DNA of 24,835 nt from Aestuarierythrobacter sp037968495 (GCA_037968495.1 JBBKVP010000007.1:1-24835), one strand, 5' to 3'; positions 1-7,984 are shown, counted from the first letter of the stretch. A program made the numbers and translations. The notes: generated from the letters alone by a model not told the origin.

Positions 1-339
1 CCTTACATCGTGTTCTTCGACTGGGATCAGTCGGATATCACGCCTGAAGCGGCAACCATCCTTGACAGTGCTGTGGCTGCGTATGGCAATTGCACCAACG
101 TACCGATCATGCTTGCAGGTTACACCGACCGTTCGGGTAGCGTGCAGTACAACCTCGGCCTTGCCGATCGTCGTAATGCTTCGGTTACTGGATACCTCAC
201 AAGTCGCGGTATCTCTGGCGGCGCTATCACGAGCGAAGGCTTCGGTGAAGCCAACCCACGTGTTCCTACAGCCGACGGTGTCCGTGAACTTCAGAACCGT
301 CGTGTGGAAATCACATACGGTCCGGGTTCGGGCATGTAA
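1..339 (+). CDS. OmpA-family outer-membrane/peptidoglycan-binding protein, C-terminal fragment
   Basis: The window opens inside this gene; only about 112 C-terminal residues are visible and the true start lies upstream. The frame reads straight from base 1 (PYIVFFDWDQSDIT...), so the GTG at base 10 is an internal Val codon. The fragment is a typical OmpA/MotB-like domain: the opening VFFDWDQSDIT strand, a helix ending in a variable loop, then GYTDRSGSVQYNLGLADRRNASV with the Asp and Arg that in this family contact the diaminopimelate of peptidoglycan, and a final NRRVEITYG strand. An N-terminal beta-barrel or lipoprotein part would be expected upstream but cannot be seen. A strong terminator follows 27 bases after the stop. 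The domain call is firm; which OmpA paralogue this is cannot be decided. Confidence 0.92.
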   Translation, partial: PYIVFFDWDQSDITPEAATILDSAVAAYGNCTNVPIMLAGYTDRSGSVQYNLGLADRRNASVTGYLTSRGISGGAITSEGFGEANPRVPTADGVRELQNRRVEITYGPGSGM

Positions 340-366
340 GCTTCGCCAATTGGTGAAAATTGATAA

Positions 367-393
367 GGGGCCGGAGCAATCCGGCCCCTTTTT
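367..393 (+). terminator. Rho-independent terminator after the OmpA-domain gene
   Basis: A perfect 8-bp stem GGGGCCGG / CCGGCCCC encloses the loop AGCAAT and is followed at once by five T residues. It lies between the OmpA-domain stop and the ribosome binding site of sodC, leaving only 27 bases before the sodC start. Confidence 0.9.
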
Positions 394-420
394 CGTTGGT
401 GCTCTATAAGGAGACCAATA

Positions 421-948
421 ATGAACCAACTTTCCGTTTTTGCCCTCGCGGCAGCCCTAGTCGTATGTGGATGCTCATCGTTGAAAGATGTGCCGACAGA
501 GCGTGTAGGCAGCACAAGCTTGAAGCTCGCTGACGGAACGTCAGCTGGCAATGCCCAGATCTTCGCGTCAGAAACGAGAATAGTGATCTCGGCGGCCTTT
601 TTCCGTCTGCCCGCAGGCCCGCACGCGGTGCACCTTCATACGGTCGGAAAGTGCGACGGGCCCGACTTCAAAACTGCGGGTGGTCATCTCAACCCCGGTC
701 AAAATCTACATGGCTCAGCTGATGGTAAAGCGGGCCATTTGGGCGACCTGCCGAATGTTACCATCTCGTCTGCTGGCACCGCCACTTATGAAGCGGTAAT
801 TGAAGGGCCAAAGGCAGATATTCTAGCCGACATCTTTGATGAGGATGGCACCTCGCTGATGGTCCATGAAGGCCCAGATGACTACCGGACCGATCCATCC
901 GGCGCCGCTGGCAGCCGGATCGCATGCGGCGTGCTTAAGCCTGTTTAA
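421..948 (+). CDS. sodC: Cu/Zn superoxide dismutase, periplasmic lipoprotein
   Basis: Converts superoxide to oxygen and hydrogen peroxide in the periplasm. The 175-residue product starts with a short hydrophobic signal ending in VCGC (residues 15-18), which suggests lipidation at Cys18 although the lipobox is not ideal. All metal ligands can be mapped by spacing to the family: copper ligands His71, His73 and His149, bridging His89, and zinc ligands His97, His106 and Asp109. The structural disulfide would be Cys78-Cys169. The C-terminal signature GPDDYRTDPSGAAGSRIACGV is clear. The ATG has a good ribosome site, AAGGAG at 408-413. A terminator ends 27 bases upstream, so expression probably comes from read-through or a promoter inside the OmpA-domain gene. 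Its stop overlaps that of the convergent MFS gene. Confidence 0.95.
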   Translation: MNQLSVFALAAALVVCGCSSLKDVPTERVGSTSLKLADGTSAGNAQIFASETRIVISAAFFRLPAGPHAVHLHTVGKCDGPDFKTAGGHLNPGQNLHGSADGKAGHLGDLPNVTISSAGTATYEAVIEGPKADILADIFDEDGTSLMVHEGPDDYRTDPSGAAGSRIACGVLKPV

Positions 949-2513
949 ACGGGCTCTCCTGCCGCACGGGCCCGCTCCACAATCGTCCGCTCTGCCTCCG
1001 GCACCGTCCGATAAGCCATGATGAGCAATACTGTGCCAATCGGCGCAGCAACGAGCATCGAGAGTACTCCCAGGGACAGGCTGCCCGTCACAGTTGAAAC
1101 TTGGCCCGCCATGTAGGGACCAAGCGCCAGACCGACGAGCGTAGTCGACAGGAAGAATGTGGCCGTCGCGGTCCCGCGCATACGCGGCAGGACCAGATCC
1201 TGGGTCGTCGCAGCGGCAGCCCCAAGCGCAGAACTACCGAAGAGAGACAGGATGAAGTTTAGGAAGTAGAAGAGCGCCACATTCTCGGTCGTAAACGCGA
1301 TAATCAAGGGGATCACGGGAGCGAGCACACCGAACATGATGACCAGCAAACGCCCACCGGGATTACGTTCGCGCAGCCAGTCGGAGACGCGGCCACCAAT
1401 GATAACGCCCATAAAGCCGCCTAATGCGCCGCCGCCGCCGATCCAGAACCCCAGAACAGCCTTAGATGCCCCGAGAACTCGCTCGGCATAGGGAGCAGCC
1501 CAAAATGATACCGAGTACGAGGCAAACGCCACCATACCGTATCCCAGGATTGTGTAGAGGAACGCCGGGCTTCCCCAAATAAGTTGGTACGCCGGAAGAT
1601 CCCTGTGCCGCAACGAAATCGCCCATGAGAAAACAGCGTAATATCCGATCCCGATAGCTCCCCACTGCTGCATATTGCCGGTCACAGTGCCCAGCAGCCA
1701 TGCTGCCACGCCGATGACGAGAGCTGCGCTAACATTGATCGCTAGAGCCCCGACGCCCCGCTGCGCAGCGGAAATAAACGTAAAGGGAGGAACGACCGCA
1801 AAAAGTTCGGTCGCAAATCCTCTGAACGGGCGGTCGACCTTCGTTTGTGGGAGGCCGTCCATTGCTCCGCGGATCGGCTCGCGCAAGGTCAGAACCCAAA
1901 TCGCAAGCAGCAGGCCCGGAATACCAACCGCCATGAAGGCTGCTTGCCAGCCGACTAACCCCATCGGGCCGCCATCTGGATAGGCGTTGTTCCAACCTTC
2001 AACGATTAGACCGCCGATCAGGAGTGAAATTCCTCCGCCAATGTACAAGCCAGCCGAATATATCGCGAGCGCCGTGCCGCGCATCTTTTTCGGAAACCAG
2101 TCTGAAATTAGAGAATAGGCCGAGGGGCTGGCGGACGCCTCCCCCACTCCTACGCCGATACGGGCAGCACCGAGTGCGAGCCCATTCTTCGCTAAACCAG
2201 AGGCCGCAGTCATCATTGACCAAAGCGCCAAGCCGACAGTCAGCAGGCGGACCCGGTGCCAGCTATCCGCCAACCGGCCGAGCGGAATTCCGAACAGCGC
2301 GTAGAAAACCCCGAATGCTGTTCCATAAAGAAAACCGAGGTCCGCGTCAGTCAGCCCCAAATCGGCTTTAATGTCATTCGCAAGAATAGACAGAATGTTG
2401 CGGTCGATGAAATTGAGCACATAGACCAGCACCAACACGCCAAGGGCATACCAACTGTACCGGGGCACCGTTTGAGATTCTTCAGGTGCTTCCGCAATCT
2501 CAGTATCAGCCAT
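945..2513 (-). CDS. MFS transporter, spinster-like family
   Basis: An inner-membrane secondary carrier of 522 residues with many hydrophobic spans. The first span carries NFIDRN (residues 34-39), typical of spinster-like MFS proteins. The loop after the second span has the MFS motif GRLADSWHRVR (79-89). The next segment holds GVGEASASP, a second family hallmark. The protein is longer than the usual 400-450 residues because of extra hydrophobic segments in the middle (about 240-330), so more than 12 spans are likely. The substrate cannot be read from the sequence; spinster relatives in bacteria are poorly characterised. The gene starts 11 bases after queC, and its ribosome site AGAGGA overlaps the queC stop region, so the two are probably co-transcribed. 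It converges on sodC with a 4-base overlap. Confidence 0.88.
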   Translation of the reverse strand: MADTEIAEAPEESQTVPRYSWYALGVLVLVYVLNFIDRNILSILANDIKADLGLTDADLGFLYGTAFGVFYALFGIPLGRLADSWHRVRLLTVGLALWSMMTAASGLAKNGLALGAARIGVGVGEASASPSAYSLISDWFPKKMRGTALAIYSAGLYIGGGISLLIGGLIVEGWNNAYPDGGPMGLVGWQAAFMAVGIPGLLLAIWVLTLREPIRGAMDGLPQTKVDRPFRGFATELFAVVPPFTFISAAQRGVGALAINVSAALVIGVAAWLLGTVTGNMQQWGAIGIGYYAVFSWAISLRHRDLPAYQLIWGSPAFLYTILGYGMVAFASYSVSFWAAPYAERVLGASKAVLGFWIGGGGALGGFMGVIIGGRVSDWLRERNPGGRLLVIMFGVLAPVIPLIIAFTTENVALFYFLNFILSLFGSSALGAAAATTQDLVLPRMRGTATATFFLSTTLVGLALGPYMAGQVSTVTGSLSLGVLSMLVAAPIGTVLLIMAYRTVPEAERTIVERARAAGEPV

Positions 2514-2524
2514 CCATGGTTCCT

Positions 2525-3235
2525 CTAAAGCTCCGGTGATCCGGATGCGTAAATCGTCTTATCGTTTAGTCCGGCATCAGCAAAGCCCTGACGGCGCAAG
2601 CGGCAGCTGTCGCAAGCGCCGCATGCCTCGCCATCGGCAGTAGGATCATAACATGACCAGCTCCAGGCAGGATCGAGACCCAGCCTGATGCACTCGCGCG
2701 CAATGTCCGCCTTGCCCATAATTTGTAACGGAGTGTGGATTTTGAACGGAAAGCCTTCGACACCGGCCTTCGTCGCCAGCCGCGCGGTTTCCGTGAAACT
2801 GGCGATGAATTCAGGCCGGCAGTCGGGATAACCCGAATAGTCGAGCGCGTTCACACCAATAAATAAATCGGACACACCCGAAGCCTCGGCGAAGGCTGTG
2901 GTGAGCGCAAGAAACACAAGATTGCGCGCAGGAACGTATGTAACGGGAATATCATCGCCGACGCCGCCCTTCGGAACAGGAATATCATCTGTGAGCGCCG
3001 ATCCGCCAAAGCGGCTTAGATCAAGCGGCAAGACCACGTGGCGAACGGCCCCTAGCCGACCTGCAATGTTCTTCGCCGATTCGATTTCGCAGCGGTGGCG
3101 TTGGTTGTAATCGATAGTGAGTGCTTGGATCGCGAAGCCCTGCTCCTTCGCAAGTGCTGCGGTGACCATCGAGTCCAACCCGCCTGAAAGCAGGATTGCT
3201 GCAGACTTCCCAGAATTGCCCTGTTCCGTATTCAT
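2525..3235 (-). CDS. queC: 7-cyano-7-deazaguanine synthase
   Basis: Makes preQ0 from 7-carboxy-7-deazaguanine, ammonia and ATP, a step of queuosine tRNA modification. The 236-residue protein has the N-type ATP pyrophosphatase loop SGGLDS at 17-22 and the C-terminal zinc site Cys195, Cys205, Cys208 and Cys211 (CYDPTADGEACGACDSC). Other conserved parts are YVPARNLVFL and the GVNALDYSGYPDCRPEF segment. Length matches the family. The ATG at 3235 has no obvious Shine-Dalgarno sequence. No other queuosine gene is adjacent; the next gene downstream is the MFS carrier, probably in the same transcript. Identity is secure. Confidence 0.95.
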   Translation of the reverse strand: MNTEQGNSGKSAAILLSGGLDSMVTAALAKEQGFAIQALTIDYNQRHRCEIESAKNIAGRLGAVRHVVLPLDLSRFGGSALTDDIPVPKGGVGDDIPVTYVPARNLVFLALTTAFAEASGVSDLFIGVNALDYSGYPDCRPEFIASFTETARLATKAGVEGFPFKIHTPLQIMGKADIARECIRLGLDPAWSWSCYDPTADGEACGACDSCRLRRQGFADAGLNDKTIYASGSPEL

Positions 3236-3272
3236 GCATCAGGGCTAGGCACTAATAGACGGCGCCGCAACG

Positions 3273-3295
3273 ATTATCGCGCGGATGTATCCGCG
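3273..3295 (-). promoter_or_regulatory. Possible queC promoter with a dyad upstream of the -10
   Basis: Reading the minus strand, GATAAT (3273-3278) matches the sigma-70 -10 box at five of six positions and would start transcription about 30 bases before the queC ATG. Immediately upstream lies a perfect 7-bp inverted repeat with a 2-bp centre, CGCGGAT-AC-ATCCGCG (3280-3295). No good -35 box is visible. The dyad could be an operator or simply a hairpin behind the upstream gene, which stops at 3311. Confidence 0.35.
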
Positions 3296-3310
3296 ATTAA
3301 TTGCAAGAGC

Positions 3311-3748
3311 TTATTTGCAGGAGCCGGTACGCCGCGCCTCGGCCGAAAAACCGAACGGACGCCCGCCAGCGATGCCCCTGCTTTCAATCTGCACCAAAGT
3401 GGCTGTTTCGCGGCGTATGTCAGTATGGCCGTGGCCATTGCCCAAGCATTGATATTGCAGCGACGCAGAGCTTCCCGTGCTGCTGACAACTTGTCCGGGA
3501 CAGCTTGGTGTCCGGTGGCCAAGATGCATCAGTTCGCGGCCAGTGCGGACGCAAACTTTGCGAACCTGTCCGCCATCGCGGAACCGCACGTCCCACAAGC
3601 CCTTTTGCAAGCTATCAAGCACCGCCAAGTCGGGTGCCGCAGCCATCACAGGCGTGACAAGCAAGCCGGCAGCCAGCAGCCATCCACTCGCATGACGAAG
3701 GATTCGTGGGCTGTTAAATATTGTTGTAATTGATTTATTCCTGATCAT
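3311..3748 (-). CDS. Small secreted protein, DUF3617-like
   Basis: A 145-residue protein with an N-terminal signal peptide (basic start, hydrophobic 22-34, likely cleavage after VMA at 36). The mature part resembles DUF3617-like exported proteins of sphingomonads: it opens with LQKGLWDVRF and closes with RRETATLVQIESRGIAGGRPFGFSAEARRTGSC. Four cysteines (66, 83, 101, 144) suggest two disulfides in the periplasm. The function of this family is not known. The reading frame stays open upstream to 4177, but that part runs antisense to hslO and lacks a secretion signal, so the ATG at 3748 is preferred even though its ribosome site is weak. The gene lies 55 bases after hslO and could be transcribed with it. 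Confidence 0.72.
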   Translation of the reverse strand: MIRNKSITTIFNSPRILRHASGWLLAAGLLVTPVMAAAPDLAVLDSLQKGLWDVRFRDGGQVRKVCVRTGRELMHLGHRTPSCPGQVVSSTGSSASLQYQCLGNGHGHTDIRRETATLVQIESRGIAGGRPFGFSAEARRTGSCK

Positions 3749-3803
3749 CTGTTGATTGTAGCATAATTGTGCGCTGCGGCAAAATTGATGCGGAAACCAT
3801 GTA

Positions 3804-4697
3804 TCATGCAGGGACCGGAAATTTGCGCGAGCAGAACGCGCAGTCAACCACGATCGCTCCTGCCTCATCACGCATTTCGTCACGCTCGGCCTCTGGAAAG
3901 CGCGATAAAACGTCGGCAAAGTATTCGGCCGTGCAGCGACATCCGCGTGATAATACGGCGCTCGGCTCCACCCTGACTTCACGTTCCTCATGGAACAGCC
4001 GCCAAACCAAAGCCTCCATAGAAAGCTCCGGATCGACAAGTTCGTCATGCCTGGTGCTGCCAGCCATTGTGGCGACATGTTCCCATTCAGGATGATCGAG
4101 CCGCACATGCAGCCGCTCGCGCCCCTCTTCGCCCTCAGCAAGATGCTGGATAAGTAAGCCGCCCGCGACAGTGCCAAGCGGACCGGACTTCACGCCTATA
4201 CGGATCAGCGTCGGCAATTGTTCGGATTGTGCGAAATATGCCTCGCAAGCGGCAGCGAGCGAGTCCCCCTCTAGCGGGACGATCCCCTGATAGCGCTGCT
4301 TCTTGCTTGGCAGGTCGAAGGTGACACCGAGATATCCCTTGCCAAACAGCGCCGTCAGCGAGGGGTTAGCACCCAATTCGTGCAGCCGCTCCGCATCGTG
4401 CTTCACATAGCCGCGCAGCTCGCCATCACGGTAATCACACACCAGCAGATCGACCACGCCGCCCTCGGTTTGGGCCTGCAACGTCAGCTGGCTGCCTTCG
4501 CCCTTGAGTAATGCGCCCATCAGTGTCGCAATCGTCAGTGCTTCGGCGAGGAGATGCTTGATCGCGGGCGGATAGTCATGCGCATCGAGGATCAGCTCGA
4601 GCGTGCCGTCAAGGCGTACAGAACGCCCCCGCGCATTCCGGTCGGGAATTGTGAACCCGAGCACGCGGTCCGAGAATGTCTCTGAATTCTGTTCCAT
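3804..4697 (-). CDS. hslO: Hsp33 redox-regulated chaperone
   Basis: A cytoplasmic holdase that is switched on when oxidants displace its zinc. The protein has 297 residues from the ATG at 4697; a TTG three codons upstream is possible but less likely. The N-terminal core carries ALTIATLMGALLKGEG, typical of Hsp33. The C-terminal redox switch is complete: CRC at 253-255 and CAFC at 286-289, the four zinc-binding cysteines. It lies 60 bases downstream of argF on the same strand, so it is probably the third gene of an argD-argF-hslO unit, an arrangement that I recall from several alphaproteobacteria. There is no clear Shine-Dalgarno sequence, and a GC-rich hairpin lies just upstream. Confidence 0.94.
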   Translation of the reverse strand: MEQNSETFSDRVLGFTIPDRNARGRSVRLDGTLELILDAHDYPPAIKHLLAEALTIATLMGALLKGEGSQLTLQAQTEGGVVDLLVCDYRDGELRGYVKHDAERLHELGANPSLTALFGKGYLGVTFDLPSKKQRYQGIVPLEGDSLAAACEAYFAQSEQLPTLIRIGVKSGPLGTVAGGLLIQHLAEGEEGRERLHVRLDHPEWEHVATMAGSTRHDELVDPELSMEALVWRLFHEEREVRVEPSAVLSRGCRCTAEYFADVLSRFPEAERDEMRDEAGAIVVDCAFCSRKFPVPA

Positions 4698-4714
4698 AGC
4701 TGGCAAATATGGGG

Positions 4715-4748
4715 CCTTGGGCGCGGAAAGTAAGGCCCGCGCCTCAGG
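4715..4748 (-). other. GC-rich inverted repeat in the argF-hslO gap
   Basis: GGCGCGG (4720-4726) pairs with CCGCGCC (4737-4743), and CCT (4715-4717) with AGG (4746-4748) extends the stem across a small mismatch. There is no T tract on the minus strand, so it is not a standard terminator. It may stabilise or modulate the hslO part of the transcript. Confidence 0.4.
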
Positions 4749-4757
4749 GCCGCCGTG

Positions 4758-5681
4758 TCAGAGCTTCCCCGCGCACCAAAGCAGAATGCTCTTCTGTGCG
4801 TGGATGCGGTTTTCAGCTTCGTCAAAGACGACAGACTGCCCGCCTTCGAACACGCTTTCACTAACCTCGTCGCCAACATGCGCCGGCAGGCAGTGGAGGA
4901 ATTTCGCGTCCGGCTTGGCGCGGGCCATCAGTGCATCGTTCACCTGATAGGGAGCCATTGCAGCGATTTTATTGTGCGCATGGTCCTGACCCATCGAAAC
5001 CCATGTGTCGGTCACGATCACATCTGCGCCATCCGCTGCTTCGCCTCCATCATTTGTCAGCGTCACGGATGCGCCGCCTCTGCGGGCCATTTCCACGAAC
5101 TCGGCCTCTGGCTCATAGCCAACAGGGGTCGCGATGCGGACGTTGAACTTCATCAGGCTGGCTGCTTCTAGAATGGAATGCAGCACATTATTGCCGTCAC
5201 CAAACCAGGCAATCTCGAGACCGGGCAAGGCCTTACCTTGTTCGATAACGGTCAGCAGATCGGCGACGATCTGGCAGGGGTGCGAACGGTCGGTCAAACC
5301 ATTGATCACAGGCACAGTGGCGTATCTTGCCATTTCTTCGATCTTCGCGTGATCGTCTGTCCGGATCATAATCGCATCAACCATCCGGCTAAGCACGCGC
5401 GCCGTATCCGCCACAGTCTCACCGCGCCCGAGCTGCATATTCCCCGAATCCATCACCATGGCAGTGCCGCCTAGCTGCCGCATCGCCATGTCGAAGCTCA
5501 CGCGCGTTCGGGTTGAACTTTTCTCGAAGATCATCGCCAATACGTGACCAGTCAGTGGAGCATCTGCATCCGCTTTACCCTTGGGCCAGCCAGCACGCGC
5601 CGCCTTGCGGTCCTGCGCATCGTTCAGCATTGCAGCAATGGCGTCACCGCCAGCATCCGACAGGTCGAGAAAATGCTTCAT
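4758..5681 (-). CDS. argF: Ornithine carbamoyltransferase
   Basis: Catalyses carbamoyl phosphate + ornithine to citrulline in arginine synthesis. The 307-residue protein shows the carbamoyl-phosphate site SSTRTR (55-60), the HPCQ motif (134-137), an SMGQ-containing ornithine loop near 230, and HCLP (263-266), whose Cys binds ornithine. These features distinguish it from aspartate carbamoyltransferase. The start lies 5 bases after the argD stop, so translation is probably coupled. The pairing with argD is typical for alphaproteobacteria. All key residues are present. Confidence 0.96.
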   Translation of the reverse strand: MKHFLDLSDAGGDAIAAMLNDAQDRKAARAGWPKGKADADAPLTGHVLAMIFEKSSTRTRVSFDMAMRQLGGTAMVMDSGNMQLGRGETVADTARVLSRMVDAIMIRTDDHAKIEEMARYATVPVINGLTDRSHPCQIVADLLTVIEQGKALPGLEIAWFGDGNNVLHSILEAASLMKFNVRIATPVGYEPEAEFVEMARRGGASVTLTNDGGEAADGADVIVTDTWVSMGQDHAHNKIAAMAPYQVNDALMARAKPDAKFLHCLPAHVGDEVSESVFEGGQSVVFDEAENRIHAQKSILLWCAGKL

Positions 5682-5686
5682 AGGCC

Positions 5687-6877
5687 TTAGCTCGCTTGCG
5701 GTATCTGATAGTCGGCAGCACCCGCCGAAAGCTTGTCGAAGAATTCGTCGATCTCTGCGTCGCCGATCACCAAAGGAGGCAGAAGGCGAATCGTATTGTC
5801 ACCCGCCGCGACGGTCATCAGTTGATGGTTGTCGCGCAGATGGACGAAGAAGGGGCGGCTTTCGACCTTCATCTTGATGCCAAGCATCAGGCCCCGCCCG
5901 CGCACGAGTTCGAAAAGGTCGGGATAGTTGCCGATGAACTGTTCCAAGCGGCCACGAATGCGCTCACCCTTGTCGCGCACTTCGGCGAGGAATCCGTCAT
6001 TTGCGACGGCTTCCATCACAGCAGTACCCGCCGCCATCGCCAGCGGATTGCCGCCATAGGTCGAGCCATGCGTGCCGAATGTCATACCGCGCGCCGCCTT
6101 TTCGGTTGCAAGGCACGCGCCGAGCGGGAAGCCGCCGCCAATGCCCTTGGCAGTCGCTACGATATCGGGCGTGATGCCATATTGCTCATAAGCATAGAGC
6201 GTACCGCTGCGGGCGACGCCGCATTGCACTTCGTCCAGCGCGAGCATCAGATCATGTTCGTCTGCTAGCGCGCGAAGGCCCTGCATGAATTCGTCTGACG
6301 CGGGGCGGATGCCGCCCTCGCCCTGAATCGGCTCAACCAGGAAACCAGCCGTGTTCGGACCGATCAGCGCCTTGGCCGCTTCGAGATCGTCGAACTCGCA
6401 ATATTTGAAACCTTCAAGCATCGGCATGAAGCCCTTATGCATCTTGGTCTGGTTCGATGCGCTGATGGTCGCCATCGTCCGGCCATGGAAGGCGTTGGTG
6501 AAGGTAATGAGTTCAAACTTGTGCTCGTCGCCCTGCCACTGATGATAAGCGCGGGCCGCCTTGATTGCGGTCTCGACAGCTTCGGCGCCGGAATTGGTGA
6601 AGAACACCGTATCGGCAAAAGTATTGTCGACCAGCATCTGCGCCAGCTTTTCACCTTGCGGGCTGCCATAGAGGTTGGAAACATGCATCAGCGTCTCGGC
6701 CTGCTTCTGGATCGCACCGATCAGTCCGGGGTGCGAATGCCCGAGCAGGTTCACCGCGATACCGCTTGCAAAATCGAGATAGCGCGTGCCGTCTTCGTCG
6801 ATCAGGTGGCAATGCTCGCCGCGAACAGGGCGCACGCCGCACCGGGGATAGACGGGCATCAGCGGGGTGATCGACAT
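5687..6877 (-). CDS. argD: Acetylornithine aminotransferase
   Basis: A PLP-dependent class III aminotransferase that converts N-acetylglutamate semialdehyde to N-acetylornithine; many such enzymes also act in lysine synthesis. The 396-residue protein has TNSGAEAVETAIKAAR (94-109), the cofactor-binding LDEVQ (214-218) and the Schiff-base lysine K244 in TAKGIGGGFPLGA. Length and start (MSITPLMPVYPR) fit the family. GGAG lies 8 bases before the ATG. It is the first gene of the argD-argF-hslO unit; its promoter must be within the short gap to the cold-shock gene, where I see no convincing ArgR box. Confidence 0.95.
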   Translation of the reverse strand: MSITPLMPVYPRCGVRPVRGEHCHLIDEDGTRYLDFASGIAVNLLGHSHPGLIGAIQKQAETLMHVSNLYGSPQGEKLAQMLVDNTFADTVFFTNSGAEAVETAIKAARAYHQWQGDEHKFELITFTNAFHGRTMATISASNQTKMHKGFMPMLEGFKYCEFDDLEAAKALIGPNTAGFLVEPIQGEGGIRPASDEFMQGLRALADEHDLMLALDEVQCGVARSGTLYAYEQYGITPDIVATAKGIGGGFPLGACLATEKAARGMTFGTHGSTYGGNPLAMAAGTAVMEAVANDGFLAEVRDKGERIRGRLEQFIGNYPDLFELVRGRGLMLGIKMKVESRPFFVHLRDNHQLMTVAAGDNTIRLLPPLVIGDAEIDEFFDKLSAGAADYQIPQAS

Positions 6878-6939
6878 GAGGTAAACTCCAAAACTGAAAA
6901 TTACATTTGAAACCGGATTGAATGCGACGCTCTAAACGA

Positions 6940-6970
6940 CAAATGGCGGCCCCGATAGGACCGCCATTTG
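6940..6970 (-). terminator. Hairpin after the cold-shock gene, probable terminator
   Basis: A perfect 10-bp stem CAAATGGCGG / CCGCCATTTG with an 11-base loop lies 27 bases beyond the stop of the cold-shock gene. The T tract is weak on both strands (TCGTTT on minus, CGTTTT on plus), so strength is uncertain. Confidence 0.6.
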
Positions 6971-6997
6971 CGTTTTCTGCCGTTTGGTGGTTGCAGT

Positions 6998-7792
6998 TTA
7001 GTCCTCTGCAGGCACCAGGTTCACGGCAGAATGCTTGCCGCGTCGGTCAACTTCGAGATCGAAAGTATAACGCTGGCCTTCGTCAACGCCGGTCAGGCCC
7101 GAACGTTCAACTGCGCTGATATGCACGAATGCGTCAGGTTGGCCATCATCACGCACGATAAAGCCGAAGCCCTTCATCGAGTTGAAGAACTTGACCGTTC
7201 CGGTCGCCTTCTCGCCAGTCAGTTCACGCTGCGGAGCACCGCCACGGTCGCCGCCGCCCGCGCCTTCGCGCGGCGCGCTCTTCGTGACCGCAATCACATC
7301 GCCCACGACCTGAAGGTCCTGAGCGGAAACTTTGCCGCCACGATCAACGAGATTATATTCGAGGCCCTGCCCTTCGGCGAGACCTTCGAGACCGGCGCGC
7401 TCGACAGCGGAGATATGGACGAACACGTCCTCGCCGCCATCTTCCTGCGCGATAAAGCCGAAGCCCTTGTCACCGTTGAAGAATTTTACTTGCCCTTTGC
7501 CAGTTCCGACTACTTGAGCGGGCATACGGTTTGCGCCGCCGCCTGCACCGCCAGCACTACCGCCGGAGAAACCTCCACCACCGCCGCCTGAGCCGCCGCC
7601 GAAACCGCCGCGATTACCGCCACCGCCGAAACCGCCACGGTCGCCGCCGCCAAAGCCGCCGCGGTCATTACCGCCGCCACCGAAGCCGCCACGGTCGTTT
7701 CCACCGCTGCCAAAACCGCCATCGAAGCTTTCTTCGCCGAACCCGTCGCGCTTGTCTCTACCGCGTCCGCGACGCCCTTTATCGTAACCCAT
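6998..7792 (-). CDS. Gly/Arg-rich protein with two cold-shock domains
   Basis: A probable single-stranded nucleic-acid-binding protein of 264 residues. Residues 1-20 are basic (KGRRGRGRDKR); residues 25-90 are a low-complexity tail of repeated GGNDRGGFGGG-like units resembling RGG boxes. Two cold-shock domains follow: the first (about 97-165) has RNP1 KGFGFI (109-114) and RNP2 VFVHIS (123-128); the second (about 196-264) has KGFGFI (207-212) and AFVHIS (221-226). A 25-residue Gly-rich linker joins them. Double cold-shock proteins are known in alphaproteobacteria; the RGG-like tail adds an RNA-binding or phase-separating segment. The frame is open upstream to 7993, but MGYDKGRRGRG is the natural start, with GAAGG a little far upstream. 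The long untranslated leader would fit post-transcriptional cold control. Confidence 0.9.
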   Translation of the reverse strand: MGYDKGRRGRGRDKRDGFGEESFDGGFGSGGNDRGGFGGGGNDRGGFGGGDRGGFGGGGNRGGFGGGSGGGGGGFSGGSAGGAGGGANRMPAQVVGTGKGQVKFFNGDKGFGFIAQEDGGEDVFVHISAVERAGLEGLAEGQGLEYNLVDRGGKVSAQDLQVVGDVIAVTKSAPREGAGGGDRGGAPQRELTGEKATGTVKFFNSMKGFGFIVRDDGQPDAFVHISAVERSGLTGVDEGQRYTFDLEVDRRGKHSAVNLVPAED

Positions 7793-7984
7793 AGTCTTAA
7801 ACGTACCTTCGTCTCGCCCTATCAAATTTGACCGGCAACGCGAGCGAGCCGCACCGGACCTGAAGAAACGAATCGACGAATGCAATCGTCCGCGCCTTCC
7901 ACACAGGGTGCACGCATAGCGAAGAATCGCGAGACTGGCGAACATTTTCAGCACATTGTTCGTGCGGACCGTAACGTAACCTTC

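Noticed and set aside
3749..4177. N-terminal extension of the DUF3617-like gene giving a 288-residue frame
   Set aside because: It runs in another frame of hslO, has no secretion signal at its start and does not look like protein; the internal ATG at 3748 gives a normal signal peptide.
5696..6268. 190-residue plus-strand frame inside argD
   Set aside because: It is the antisense image of a fully conserved gene; no ribosome site or recognisable domain.
7540..7730. Tandem GCC-rich repeat that could be mistaken for a CRISPR or satellite array
   Set aside because: It encodes the GGNDRGGFGGG-like repeats of the cold-shock protein in frame and has no spacers.
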